This document shows positions 45,951 through 54,859 of a stretch of 64,000 nt of DNA, in pieces. Each line of letters begins with the position of its first letter. Within the stretch, counting starts at the first letter, position 1. The position numbers and the translations under genes were made by a program. Under the pieces are notes generated by a model. That model was not told the origin of the DNA. It did no database searches and saw only the letters and a list, made by a program, of their open reading frames with translations. The stretch spans positions 4,650,001-4,714,000 of the forward strand of contig OZ247499.1 in assembly GCA_965233625.1 (NCBI GenBank), read 5' to 3'. This DNA is from G965233625 sp965233625 (GTDB lineage Bacteria > Planctomycetota > Planctomycetia > Pirellulales > Pirellulaceae).

Positions 45951-47635
45951 GTGTTGAAGCGCAAGGCATGGTCCGTTTTGTGATCATCGCCATTTATATG
46001 GCCCTGCTGCTGGTTCTGGGCGTATTTGCCAGCCGGCTGCTGAAAAGCGGAAAGAAAGATTACCTGCTGGCCAGCCATTCCATTGGCCCGTTCCTGCTGC
46101 TGATGTCGCTGTTTGGCACCACGATGACGGCGTTCGCGCTGGTCGGTTCCTCGGGCGAAGCTTACAAAGTCGGTGTCGGCGTGTACGGGATGCTGGCCTC
46201 TAGCAGCGGTATCATCCACTCGCTGTGCTTCTTTGTCATTGGTGTGAAGCTGTGGTCCTTCGGTAAGAAATACGGTTACACCACGCAGATCCAATATTTC
46301 CGCGACCGCCTGGACAATAACGGCATCGGGCTGTTGCTGTTCCCGATTCTGGTCAGCCTTGTGATTCCCTACCTGCTGATCGGCGTGATGGCCGGCGGTG
46401 TTGTCATGCAGCAGATGACCGACGGCGCCTTTCCGTCGCTGTTTGCGGGTATCCCGCCCAAGCCCGTCGCCGCGGCGCCTGCGGAAAGCGAAGCAGAAGC
46501 CGAAGACGCCGCGCCTGCGGAAGCCAAACCCGCTGCCGCCGCCAAACCAGCTGCCAAAGGGCCCAAACGACCGCTGCTTGAAGGCGCCATACCGAAGTGG
46601 CTAGGCTCTGCCATCATCTGTGCGATTGTGCTGATCTATGTGTTCTTCGGCGGTATGCGCGGCACGGCCTGGGCCAATGCGTTTCAGACGGTGGTCTTTA
46701 TGGTGCTGGGGCTCGTGGCGTTTGTGGCGATCTCTTTTGCACTGGGTAAGAAAGATAGCTTCTTCGAGAATCTCCAGGTCGCATCCGAAGCGGTCGGCCC
46801 GGCGCGGGCGACACGGCAGGATATGTCGATGTCGAAGTTTCTCACCTATATGCTGGTGCCGCTTTCGGTGGGCATGTTCCCCCACCTGTTCCAGCACTGG
46901 CTGACGGCCAAATCCGCCAACAGCTTCAAGCTCTCCGTGGTCGCCCACCCGGTGTTCATCATGATCGTGTGGGTGCCCTGTGTGCTGATCGGCGTCTGGG
47001 CCACGACCACGCTGGTCAAGCTCCCACCGCCTGTTGCTGCCAACCCGAACGCCGTGCTCGTATTCCTGGTGAAGACCAAGACGAACGCTTACCTGGGCGG
47101 TCTGCTGACGGCAGGCATCCTGGCGGCGATTATGTCGTCGCTCGATAGCCAGTTCCTGTGTGTCGGCACGATGTTCGGCAACGACATCGTCAACCACTAC
47201 GCAGGCAAAGACCGTTTCTCTGAGACGCAGCAGGTCTGGATCGCACGCGGCTTTATCGTTGCGGTGGTGGTCATCACCTACGTGCTCTCGTTGCTCGAAC
47301 CGCGTTCGGTCTTCCTGCTGGGCGTGTGGTGTTTCAGCGGCTTCGCGTCGCTGTTCCCGCTGGTGTTCGCCTCCGTTTACTGGAAGCGCCTAACCGCCGC
47401 CGGCGCCTACGCCTGTGTGATTACCACCATCGTCGTGTGGAGCATCCTATTCTACATGAGTGACTTCGGTGCCAAGCGGGAATTCAGCGTGGATATCCCG
47501 AACCCCTTTGGCGAACCGATCGAAACGATGCCCGTGTTAACCATCTTCCTCTGTTCGGTCATCTCGCTGGTCGTGGTCTCACTCATCACACCGCCGCCGA
47601 AGCAGGAAGTGATTGACAAGTTCTTCAGCAAATAA
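45947..47635 (+). CDS. sodium:solute symporter (SSF family)
   Basis: A 562-residue permease with about 12 TM helices. Family marks include VLGVFASRLLKSGKKDYLLA (the SSF cytoplasmic loop), FGTTMTAFALVGSSGEAYKV, and GILAAIMSSLDSQFLCVG. The substrate is not clear from sequence; SSF pairs with DUF3311 often carry small organic acids. Unusual is a 50-residue Ala/Pro/Glu/Lys-rich insert near residues 165-220 (PKPVAAAPAESEAEAEDAAP...) between TM segments. The ATGA overlap couples it to the small subunit. Family C and A repeats follow it. Confidence 0.92.
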   Translation: MSVEAQGMVRFVIIAIYMALLLVLGVFASRLLKSGKKDYLLASHSIGPFLLLMSLFGTTMTAFALVGSSGEAYKVGVGVYGMLASSSGIIHSLCFFVIGVKLWSFGKKYGYTTQIQYFRDRLDNNGIGLLLFPILVSLVIPYLLIGVMAGGVVMQQMTDGAFPSLFAGIPPKPVAAAPAESEAEAEDAAPAEAKPAAAAKPAAKGPKRPLLEGAIPKWLGSAIICAIVLIYVFFGGMRGTAWANAFQTVVFMVLGLVAFVAISFALGKKDSFFENLQVASEAVGPARATRQDMSMSKFLTYMLVPLSVGMFPHLFQHWLTAKSANSFKLSVVAHPVFIMIVWVPCVLIGVWATTTLVKLPPPVAANPNAVLVFLVKTKTNAYLGGLLTAGILAAIMSSLDSQFLCVGTMFGNDIVNHYAGKDRFSETQQVWIARGFIVAVVVITYVLSLLEPRSVFLLGVWCFSGFASLFPLVFASVYWKRLTAAGAYACVITTIVVWSILFYMSDFGAKREFSVDIPNPFGEPIETMPVLTIFLCSVISLVVVSLITPPPKQEVIDKFFSK

Positions 47636-47663
47636 GTAACGACCCGCACGACGTTCAATCTGG

Positions 47664-47704
47664 TCCCCTCGCCCCTCTGGGGAGAGGGCTAGGTGAGGGG
47701 GGTA
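47664..47704. repeat. family C palindrome, copy 3
   Basis: CCCCTCGCCCCTCTGGGGAG followed by AGGGCTAGGTGAGGGG. It directly precedes the family A copy at 47709, with only a few bases between. Confidence 0.8.
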
Positions 47705-47708
47705 CACT

Positions 47709-47846
47709 AACCCGAAGCGCGAGCGAGGGACGCCCCGCGTTGGTGCGAATGGCCCGTTTAAGCTGCTTTCGACTTCCCGGCATTTGGCCAAAACACCTTG
47801 TTTTCTGCACTCAATCAAACGTCCCTCGCTTGCGCTTCGCGCTTAG
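47709..47846. repeat. family A palindromic element, copy 4
   Basis: Left end AACCCGAAGCGCGAGCGAGG, right end GTCCCTCGCTTGCGCTTCGC. The interior is close to the reverse complement of copy 2 (8292-8426), showing copying of the full element. It ends about 55 bp before proC. Confidence 0.85.
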
Positions 47847-47902
47847 TGTGAGCATAACATCCGCACCCGCGGCGGAATCTCGTCCACCCGGAAAGACATC
47901 TC

Positions 47903-48718
47903 ATGCAGATTCAGCAGAAAACCGGCTTCATCGGCGCCGGGCAGATGGCGCAGGCGCTGGCGCGTGGCTTTGTAGACAAAGGGCTGCTGAAGCCGGAACA
48001 GATTTACGCGGCCGACCCGGCGCAGCAGACGCTCGACGCATTCACGTCGCAGATTCCGGGAGCAAATGTTTCAACCAGGAATGCAGACGTTGTCGCCAAT
48101 ACAGACATCCTCTTCGTCGCCGTCAAACCGCAGTATCTGCCGGATGTGGTCAAGGAGATCGGCGGCAGCGTCACGGAAAAACAGCTGCTGATTTCCATCG
48201 TCGCAGGCGTGAAGCTGGCGGATCTGGCGGCCTTCCAAACGCCGCGCATTATCCGCGTGATGCCGAACACGCCCTGCCTGGTTGGCGTCGGCGCCGCGGG
48301 CTTCTGCCTGGCCGATGGCGTGACAGATGAAGATGCGGACATCGCCCGCAGCCTGCTGGAAGCCACCGGCGTGGTCTTTCAACTGCGCGAAACACAGATC
48401 GACGCGGTCACCGGACTCTCTGGCTCCGCCCCGGCGTACATCTACATGCTGATTGAAGCACTCAGCGACGGCGGCGTCCGCGTGGGTCTGCCCCGCGCAG
48501 TAGCCACCACGCTGGCCACGCAGACCGTGCTGGGCGCCGCCACCATGGTGCAGCAGACGGGCGAACACCCGGCCGTGCTGAAAGACCGCGTCGCCAGCCC
48601 CGGCGGCACCACCATCGCCGGGATCGAAGCGCTGGAACAAGGCGCCTTCCGCGCGGCAATTATCGCCGCCGTCACCGCTGCCACCGACCGCTCGATTGAG
48701 CTGGGCGAAGACGGCTGA
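47903..48718 (+). CDS. proC: pyrroline-5-carboxylate reductase
   Basis: A 271-residue NADPH-dependent reductase for the last step of proline synthesis. The N-terminal Rossmann motif is TGFIGAGQMAQALARGF, followed by LFVAVKPQYLPDVV and RVMPNTPCLVGVGAAGFC. The C-terminal dimerisation domain carries ITVGLSGSAPAYIYMLIEAL-type sequence (TGLSGSAPAY) and SPGGTTIAGIEALEQGAFR. Length and motifs match ProC. No other proline gene is nearby. Confidence 0.95.
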   Translation: MQIQQKTGFIGAGQMAQALARGFVDKGLLKPEQIYAADPAQQTLDAFTSQIPGANVSTRNADVVANTDILFVAVKPQYLPDVVKEIGGSVTEKQLLISIVAGVKLADLAAFQTPRIIRVMPNTPCLVGVGAAGFCLADGVTDEDADIARSLLEATGVVFQLRETQIDAVTGLSGSAPAYIYMLIEALSDGGVRVGLPRAVATTLATQTVLGAATMVQQTGEHPAVLKDRVASPGGTTIAGIEALEQGAFRAAIIAAVTAATDRSIELGEDG

Positions 48719-48854
48719 TTTAACCGGCGGAAAGATTTCTAAGAAATTCTGAGATTGTGTGAGGGTTCCTGAGGCTGAAGCGCAAGTGCCTTGTTACCGG
48801 CAACGAAGCCGGCAGACAAAAACACTTTCAACCTCTCCGAAAAGGAACCTTCCG

Positions 48855-49442
48855 ATGCTTAAGACAATCACCTTCATCGCCCTCGCTTTCGCCGCTGTTA
48901 TCGTTCCCGCCAGCCTGGCTCAGGCCCAGTCGTTTGACCTGGGCGGCTTTAAGATTGAAGTGCCTGACTTCGTAAACCCGGTCATCCACAACAGCGGAAC
49001 CAAGCCCACAGAGATGGTGTACGACTACACCACGGGCACCTGGAAACTGAAAACCGAGCAGACGCAGATTCACAACTCGGCCCTCGACAAAGACCGCAAC
49101 ATCATCGACCCCGGCAGCCTCCGAAACGTCAACTACTACACCACAGACTCAGCCGGCAACCGGGTCCACGTCACCGGCAAAACCTGGCGGTCCAACGGCA
49201 AACCCCACTCGCAGATCACCCGCAAGATCGTCCGCCGCGACAGCCAAGGCAATCAGTGGACCGAGGAAGTTCACAACCTGAAGTCCGGCAACCCCGGCAC
49301 CCAGCCACAGTTCAATCCGCACCAGCAGCCCATCAACCCCAACCAGCCACAGTTCAATCCAAACCAGCAGCCCTTCCATCCAAACCAGCCACAGTTCAAC
49401 CCGCATCAGCCGCAGTTCCCCGCTGGCTTGAACACGTACTAA
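48855..49442 (+). CDS. small secreted protein with an Asn/Pro/Gln repeat tail
   Basis: A 195-residue protein with a signal peptide (MLKTITFIALAFAAVIVPAS, cut near AQAQS), a short unrecognised domain with a Thr/Asn/Arg-rich body (VHVTGKTWRSNGKPHSQITR), and a tail of about five repeats like NQPQFNPHQQP. AAAGGAAC at 48841 is 7 bp before the Met at 48855, which fixes the start; the upstream open frame is not needed. A terminator follows. The repeat tail may anchor or space the protein on the cell surface; function unknown. Confidence 0.78.
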   Translation: MLKTITFIALAFAAVIVPASLAQAQSFDLGGFKIEVPDFVNPVIHNSGTKPTEMVYDYTTGTWKLKTEQTQIHNSALDKDRNIIDPGSLRNVNYYTTDSAGNRVHVTGKTWRSNGKPHSQITRKIVRRDSQGNQWTEEVHNLKSGNPGTQPQFNPHQQPINPNQPQFNPNQQPFHPNQPQFNPHQPQFPAGLNTY

Positions 49443-49471
49443 GTCCTAGACTGCCTACTGAACGCCGCAAC

Positions 49472-49505
49472 AAAAAAGCCGCACCCACGATGGTGCGGCC
49501 TTTTT
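49472..49505. terminator. bidirectional hairpin terminator
   Basis: AAAAAAGCCGCACC pairs with GGTGCGGCCTTTTT around a 6-nt loop. It can serve both the secreted-protein gene and the convergent mutL. Confidence 0.88.
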
Positions 49506-49530
49506 CGTTTTGAGAACGTAAGCCAGACGC

Positions 49531-51513
49531 TTAGTGCCGCTTGAACATGCGGTCTAGCTGGTCGCGGGTGAAGACCAAAGATGTGGGGCGGCCATGCGGG
49601 CAATGGTGGCTGTCCTGGCAGAGGTGGCGTTGCTCCAGCAGCGATTCGATCTCTTCGGGCGTGAGCGGATCACCCGCTTTGACGGCCGCTTTGCAGCTCA
49701 TCATATTCAGCAGATCGTCCAGCAGTTCGCGGCGTCCGGGCGTCTGGCCGCCGGAAGTCAGTTGCGTGGCGATCTCGCGGATCATGCTGACCGGGTCCAA
49801 TCGCGATAGCATCGCCGGGTAGCCGCTGACCAGAATGGAATCGCCGCCGAAGGCTTCGATCTGCAGCCCGGCGCGTTCCAGTGTTTCTTTCTCTTCCAGC
49901 ACCGCGGCCGCCTCAGCTGGCGTCAACGTGACCACCTCCGGCGTCAACAGACGCTGCGTTTCAACGGCGCCGCGGAGAGCCTTCTCGCGGAAGCGTTCGT
50001 AAAGAATGCGTTCGTGCAGCGCATGCTGGTCGATCACCACCATGCCTTCTTTTTCTTCGGCCACCAGATAGCGGTTGTGGACCTGCATCGCCGTCGCCCG
50101 CCACGGCGCGTTGGCAGACCGCTGGTGCGCCGGTTGTTGCAGCGGGGCGCCATGCTGCGGCGCCTCTCCTGACGGTGCGGGACTTAAATGCTGTGCAGCG
50201 TGCGGATGCGTGGCCGGTTGCCCGCCCTGATAGTCACCGCTGCGGGCGATGGGCACCAGGTCCAGTTGCGGCCGCGGTTCGTATTCCAGCGGCAGACCCG
50301 GCTGGTGCTCGACCGCTTCACGATCGCCCGTCACGGGCAATTGTCCTTTGGCCCATTCCACCAGTTCACGCCGGTGCTGCTCCAGCGCCGCCTCGCTGGC
50401 GCCGGCGGGCAGACTTCCCGGCATCTGCCCGGACAGGGCGGCCGAAGATTGTTCGTCTCCGTCTGGTGCGGCGGCCGATACCGGGCGGTTGTCGTCTTTG
50501 CCAGAGTTAATGTGCGTTGTCAGATTGGTCGTCAGAAACTTCTTCCGCAGCGAACCCAGCAGCTGGCTGTACAACTTGCCGCCATCCTGAAAACGCACTT
50601 CCAGTTTGGTGGGATGCACATTCACATCCACGGCCGACGGCGGCATTTGAAACTTCAGGTATGCCACCGGATGCCGCCCCGTCAGCAGTAGCCCGCGGTA
50701 TGCTTCGCCCAGAGCGTGCCCCAGCGCGCGGTCGCGGATGTGGCGGCCGTTAAGAAACAGATACTGCATCTTGGTGTTGCCACGGCTGATCTCCGGCGCG
50801 GCGACGTAGCCCTGCAGATGAATCTCATCGTACTGGCTATCGATGCCAATCAGCGCCGCCGCAATATCCTGCCCGGAAATGGCGCCAATGCGTTCCCGCC
50901 AGTTGCTGACCGCGGGCAGATCGTGCACCACGCGGCCCTTATGTTTCAGCGTGAAGTGAATGGCCGGATGTGGCAACGCGATACGCAGGAAGGCCTCGGT
51001 GCAGTGGCTTAGCTCCGTGCCAGGCGTCCGCATAAACTTACGCCGCACCGGCGTATTGAAGAACAGATTCCGCACCTCCATGATGGTGCCTACCGGGCAG
51101 CCACAAGGCGCCGCCGCGCCGGGCGACCCGCCACGGACTTCCAGCTCGAAGCCGGAATTGGCATCGCTTGTCCGGGTGCGGATCAGGAAGTGGCTGATCT
51201 CCGCAATCGAAGCCAATGCTTCGCCCCGGAAGCCCAGCGACTCAACCTCAAACAGATCATCCGCATCCAGAATCTTGCTGGTTGCATGGCTGGCAATCGC
51301 TAGGTGCAGTTGATCCGGCTCGATGCCGCAGCCATTATCAGCGACGCGGATCATATCCAAGCCGCCGGATTCCAGAATCACCTCGATCCGCGTGGCGCCG
51401 GCGTCAACGGCGTTCTCCATCAGCTCTTTGACAACACTCGCCGGCCGCTCGATCACCTCACCGGCGGCGATCTTGTTGATGACGGCAGGAGGTAGCTGGC
51501 GGATGGTGGGCAT
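49531..51513 (-). CDS. mutL: DNA mismatch repair protein MutL
   Basis: A 660-residue GHKL ATPase that links MutS mismatch recognition to strand removal. N-terminal motifs: NKIAAGEVIERPASVVKELM, ENAVDAGATRI, DNGCGIEPDQL, and GFRGEALASI. The C-terminal domain carries the endonuclease motif DQHALHERILYERF and CPHGRPT, so this MutL is probably a nicking enzyme, as in bacteria without Dam/MutH. A Pro/Gln-rich linker lies between (about 340-450). The Met at 51513 matches the family start (MPTIRQLPP). It is divergent from the cysteine desulfurase gene. Confidence 0.96.
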   Translation of the reverse strand: MPTIRQLPPAVINKIAAGEVIERPASVVKELMENAVDAGATRIEVILESGGLDMIRVADNGCGIEPDQLHLAIASHATSKILDADDLFEVESLGFRGEALASIAEISHFLIRTRTSDANSGFELEVRGGSPGAAAPCGCPVGTIMEVRNLFFNTPVRRKFMRTPGTELSHCTEAFLRIALPHPAIHFTLKHKGRVVHDLPAVSNWRERIGAISGQDIAAALIGIDSQYDEIHLQGYVAAPEISRGNTKMQYLFLNGRHIRDRALGHALGEAYRGLLLTGRHPVAYLKFQMPPSAVDVNVHPTKLEVRFQDGGKLYSQLLGSLRKKFLTTNLTTHINSGKDDNRPVSAAAPDGDEQSSAALSGQMPGSLPAGASEAALEQHRRELVEWAKGQLPVTGDREAVEHQPGLPLEYEPRPQLDLVPIARSGDYQGGQPATHPHAAQHLSPAPSGEAPQHGAPLQQPAHQRSANAPWRATAMQVHNRYLVAEEKEGMVVIDQHALHERILYERFREKALRGAVETQRLLTPEVVTLTPAEAAAVLEEKETLERAGLQIEAFGGDSILVSGYPAMLSRLDPVSMIREIATQLTSGGQTPGRRELLDDLLNMMSCKAAVKAGDPLTPEEIESLLEQRHLCQDSHHCPHGRPTSLVFTRDQLDRMFKRH

Positions 51514-51646
51514 ACAAATGCGGTGGCAGTAGGAAGCGTGTTGGGCCAACCTTCAGTGTTGCGGAAATCGCCGCGAAGTGAAAGCCGTTGCACCGGTAGC
51601 GGGGGCGGATTGCGCCGGGGGCTGCGCGGCTTTGTACCGGCTGCGT

Positions 51647-52816
51647 ATGATAGAAGGTATGTATCTCGACAATAACGCCACCACCCTGATCGAGCCACGT
51701 GTGGTCGAAGCGATGGCCGCCTGTTATGGCGCCGCCAACCCGGCCAGTCAGCATGCACCCGGCCGCGCTGCCCGCCGGTTACTGGAAGACGCCCGCGAGC
51801 AGGTGGCGGAAATCCTGGGCGCCCGCAGCGGCATGCACCGCGATCATGTGATCTTCACCAGCGGCGGCACAGAAGCGAATAACCTCGCCATTCACGGGCT
51901 GACCTCGGCCGCAATTGCCGCAGGCGGACCTGCGAAACTGGTGATTTCGGCGATTGAACATCCGAGCATCGAAGCGCCGGCCGCCCTGCTGGAAGCAACG
52001 GGGACAGAAGTGATGCGACTGGCCGTTTCCAGCGACGGCGTTGTCGATCTGACTCAGGCGGAAGCGGCAATTGCCGGCGCGGGTGTCGTCAGTGTGATGC
52101 TTGGCAACAACGAAACCGGCGTGCTGCAGCCGGTGCAGCAAATTGCCGCCCTCTGTGCAGACCATCAGGCCGTGATGCACACCGATGCGGTGCAAGCGGC
52201 GGGCAAAGTGTCCGTCAACTTCCAGAAACTTGGCGTGGGGGCGATGACCGTCGCGGCGCATAAATTTCATGGGCCACGGGGCATCGGAGCGCTGATTCTG
52301 CGGGGCGACACTGTCATCAATCCGACTCTGAGAGGCGGTTTTCAGCAGATGGGCGTCCGGCCTGGCACAGAAAACGTGGTGCTGGCGGTCGGTATGGCCA
52401 AAGCACTGCAACTTTGGCACGAAGACGCGGTCGCCCACGAAGCCGCCATGCGGGAGTTCCGAGATGATCTGGAGCAGCGTTTACGGGCCGGCGATCCGAC
52501 GGTCATCATCAATGGCAGCGAGGCGCCGCGGTTGCCACATACCAGCAGTATTGCGTTTCCCGGCATCGACCGGCAGGTGCTGGTGATGGCCCTGGACCGC
52601 GCCGGTCTGGCCTGTTCCACCGGTAGTGCGTGCGCCAGCGGCAGCAGCGAACCTTCGCCCGTACTGACCGCGATGGGGCTTTCTGAGGATGTTATCAGCA
52701 GTTCGATTCGCATCAGTTGCGCAAGGCTGACAGAGCCTGACGAAAGTAGTGAGGCGGCCGACCTTATCCTGAAAACTACCAATAACTTACGCAGTCATAA
52801 AACGGCGCGGAATTAG
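51647..52816 (+). CDS. cysteine desulfurase (NifS/IscS-like)
   Basis: A 389-residue PLP enzyme that takes sulfur from cysteine to form a persulfide for Fe-S or thiolation pathways. Motifs: MYLDNNATTLIEPRVVEAM, FTSGGTEANNLAIHG, HTDAVQAAGKV, the PLP lysine in VAAHKFHGPRGIGAL, and the persulfide Cys in ACSTGSACASGSSEPS. The class-I-type loop with SACASG fits NifS/IscS. No iscU or other Fe-S gene is adjacent; its neighbours are mutL and dnaA. Starts at 51647 or 51659 are both possible (MIEGMYLD or MYLD). Confidence 0.92.
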   Translation: MIEGMYLDNNATTLIEPRVVEAMAACYGAANPASQHAPGRAARRLLEDAREQVAEILGARSGMHRDHVIFTSGGTEANNLAIHGLTSAAIAAGGPAKLVISAIEHPSIEAPAALLEATGTEVMRLAVSSDGVVDLTQAEAAIAGAGVVSVMLGNNETGVLQPVQQIAALCADHQAVMHTDAVQAAGKVSVNFQKLGVGAMTVAAHKFHGPRGIGALILRGDTVINPTLRGGFQQMGVRPGTENVVLAVGMAKALQLWHEDAVAHEAAMREFRDDLEQRLRAGDPTVIINGSEAPRLPHTSSIAFPGIDRQVLVMALDRAGLACSTGSACASGSSEPSPVLTAMGLSEDVISSSIRISCARLTEPDESSEAADLILKTTNNLRSHKTARN

Positions 52817-52981
52817 ACGCTTCAGGCTCGCCTTGCACGCCCCGAAAAGGTATAATCAGCGGTGCGTTTCCGGCGATTTACCAAGGCGGAAAGCACGGCC
52901 CTTTTGCCCCGGTCCTGACCTCCCCGTTGACGAGCGAATCCAGGTCAGCCGTACCTACAACTTGCGTCTGGAATCCATCTG

Positions 52982-54103
52982 GTGGTCAGCCACTCCACAA
53001 CGCCGAATTCTTCTGCCGGAAGCAGCCTCGCGGCTGGCTTTATCGCCGGTGAAGAGAACGTGCTGGTGGACGCTGCGGTCAGCGAACTGCTCTCGCAATT
53101 CACAGGCGAAGCTACACCCGACTGCAATCCTGTGGTTTTCTGCGGCCCGACCGGCACCGGCAAATCCCATGTCGCCCGCAGCGTTCTGAACCAATGGGGC
53201 CAGACTGCACATCAGGGACAACAGGATAGCGGTCAGCAAAAGGCGGCTGCCGACGTCACCGCGCAGATTGTGGCGACGACCGGCGCCGACTTCGCGCGTA
53301 GTTTCGCCTTCGCCTTGGAAACCAAGGATCTGGAAGCCTTCCGTGACCGCATGCTCGACGCCAGCTTTCTGCTGATTGACGACCTGCAGGAACTGACGGG
53401 CAAAACGCCCGCCCAGGAAGAGCTGACCCGCCTGATGGATGACCGCATGAATGCAGGCGGGCGGATGCTGTTCACCGTCCGCCGCTCGCCCGCGGAAGAA
53501 CCGCCCGCAGGCTCTCCGGCGCTGATCGAACCGCTACGCAGCCGGTTGTGTGGCGGCCTGGTCATTCCGTTCGCACCGCCAACCGCCAGCACGCGGAAGG
53601 TGATGTTTGAACATCTGGCGGAAGTGCATGAGATTCATCTACCGGCAGACGGCGCCGCCCGCCTGGCCGATGGGGTCGAAGGATGCTGGCCGCAGCTCAA
53701 CGCCGCACTGTTGCAGCTTCGCCACACCGCTACAGCCCAGCAGCGACCGCTACCAGCCTCACCTGCCCGCATCAGCGGCGAGGCCATACAGCAGTTTCTG
53801 CGCGAGCACGCCGGCCGCCCCGAGACGCCTCTCTCAGCCATCACACGGTTCGTCTGCAAACGCCTCCGCGTAAAAGTGGCAGAGCTAAAAAGCTCCACCC
53901 GCAAACAACACATTGTGCAGGCCCGCGGCGTCGCCATGTACCTGGCCCGCCAACTCACCAGCAAAAGCTACCAGCAGATCGGCCGCCACTTCGGCAACCG
54001 CGACCACACCACCGTCATGCACAGCTGCCGCAAAACCGCCGAGCTACTAGAAATCGAACCAACCCTAAGGCAAGTGGTGGAACAAGCCAGCATTGAACTG
54101 TAA
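52982..54103 (+). CDS. dnaA: chromosomal replication initiator DnaA, short form without domain I
   Basis: A 373-residue protein with the DnaA AAA+ and DNA-binding parts. Domain III: GPTGTGKSH (residues 55-63), FLLIDDLQ (Walker B, 129-136), PLRSRLCGGLVIP (box VII arginine). Domain IV: KQHIVQARGVAMYLARQLTS and GRHFGNRDHTTVMHSCRK, the DnaA-box helix-turn-helix. The start is GTG at 52982 (MVSHSTTPNSS), and only about 20 residues precede the AAA+ domain; typical DnaA is about 450 with an N-terminal domain I. The 165 bp upstream cannot encode a domain I (about 75-100 residues). Domain I normally binds DnaB or helper proteins. DciA (56981) is close by. Confidence 0.9.
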   Translation: MVSHSTTPNSSAGSSLAAGFIAGEENVLVDAAVSELLSQFTGEATPDCNPVVFCGPTGTGKSHVARSVLNQWGQTAHQGQQDSGQQKAAADVTAQIVATTGADFARSFAFALETKDLEAFRDRMLDASFLLIDDLQELTGKTPAQEELTRLMDDRMNAGGRMLFTVRRSPAEEPPAGSPALIEPLRSRLCGGLVIPFAPPTASTRKVMFEHLAEVHEIHLPADGAARLADGVEGCWPQLNAALLQLRHTATAQQRPLPASPARISGEAIQQFLREHAGRPETPLSAITRFVCKRLRVKVAELKSSTRKQHIVQARGVAMYLARQLTSKSYQQIGRHFGNRDHTTVMHSCRKTAELLEIEPTLRQVVEQASIEL

Positions 54104-54107
54104 TTAG

Positions 54108-54271
54108 CCCCCTCTCCCCTTTGGGGAGAGGGCTGGGGTGAGGGGAGTCAACCTTCCTTCTTACTTTGCTGATCAATGATAGACCTTCAAATCAAAACAC
54201 GCTCCACAGACCAGCAGACATAACAACCCCCCTCACCCTAACCCTCTCCCCAAAGGGGCGAGGGGACTAGA
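54108..54271. repeat. family C module 1, left of the DUF559 gene
   Basis: Two C palindromes in opposite orientation (about 54108-54145 and 54227-54265) with a spacer. The spacer AGTCAACCTT...CTTCTTACTT...CACGCTCCA recurs in module 2 at 54680-54842. So the DUF559 gene lies between two direct repeats of about 165 bp. Confidence 0.85.
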
Positions 54272-54304
54272 TAGAAAATCCTTTGTCACGTTTAACCTCG
54301 AATT

Positions 54305-54679
54305 ATGCCGCACAAGCTTAAACCACAAACCCTCCACACGGCGCGTAAGCTTCGCGAGCAGCAGACGGAAGCTGAATCGTTGCTTTGGTCGGTGCTGCGT
54401 GGACGCCGGTTGTGTGGCCTGAAGTTCCGTCGGCAACATCCTATCGAACCGTTTTACGCAGACTTCGCATGTGTCGAACAGAAACTAATTGTTGAAATCG
54501 ACGGCGGGTATCACGATTACACCTTCCAAGCCGATGCTTCCCGGCAGGCGAAGATGGAAAACGAAGGCTGGGAATTCTTCCGCGTCAGCACAGAAGATGT
54601 GTTAGAAGACCTGGAAGCCGTCGCCAGAGGCATAGCAGGCCACCTCGGATTAACGCCCGAATTCAAACCGCGCCAATAG
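54305..54679 (+). CDS. DUF559 (Vsr-like PD-(D/E)XK) nuclease-fold protein
   Basis: A 124-residue protein of the DUF559 family. The fold motif is EPFYADFACVEQKLIVEIDG followed by GYHDYTF, which supplies the Asp and Glu residues of a Vsr-type nuclease, plus the early REQQTEAESLLWSVLRGRR and KFRRQHPI. DUF559 proteins are widely found as isolated short genes; their role is unproved, with repair or repeat mobilisation suggested by the nuclease fold (inference). The stop codon touches the second direct repeat. Its position between dnaA and dnaN, flanked by direct repeats, suggests insertion as a unit. Confidence 0.92.
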   Translation: MPHKLKPQTLHTARKLREQQTEAESLLWSVLRGRRLCGLKFRRQHPIEPFYADFACVEQKLIVEIDGGYHDYTFQADASRQAKMENEGWEFFRVSTEDVLEDLEAVARGIAGHLGLTPEFKPRQ

Positions 54680-54842
54680 CTCCCTCGCCCCTTTGGGGAG
54701 AGGGCTGGGGTGAGGGGAGTCAACCTTGCTTCTTACTTTTTGATCGACAATAGAACTTCATATCAGAACACGCTCCATGGACGAGCAGAAAGACCAACCC
54801 CCCTCACCCTAACCCTCTCCCCGGAGGGGCGAGGGGACTAGA
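54680..54842. repeat. family C module 2, right of the DUF559 gene
   Basis: The same order as module 1: C unit (54680-54718), spacer with AGTCAACCTTGCTTCTTACTT and CACGCTCCA, C unit in reverse (54798-54836). Overall similarity to module 1 is high but not complete (many differences in the spacer). It starts at the base after the DUF559 stop. Confidence 0.85.
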
Positions 54843-54859
54843 AACAACATTGATGTTCA

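Noticed and set aside
54108..54842. CRISPR-like array
   Set aside because: Only two direct modules with palindromic units and a gene between; no regular repeat-spacer pattern.
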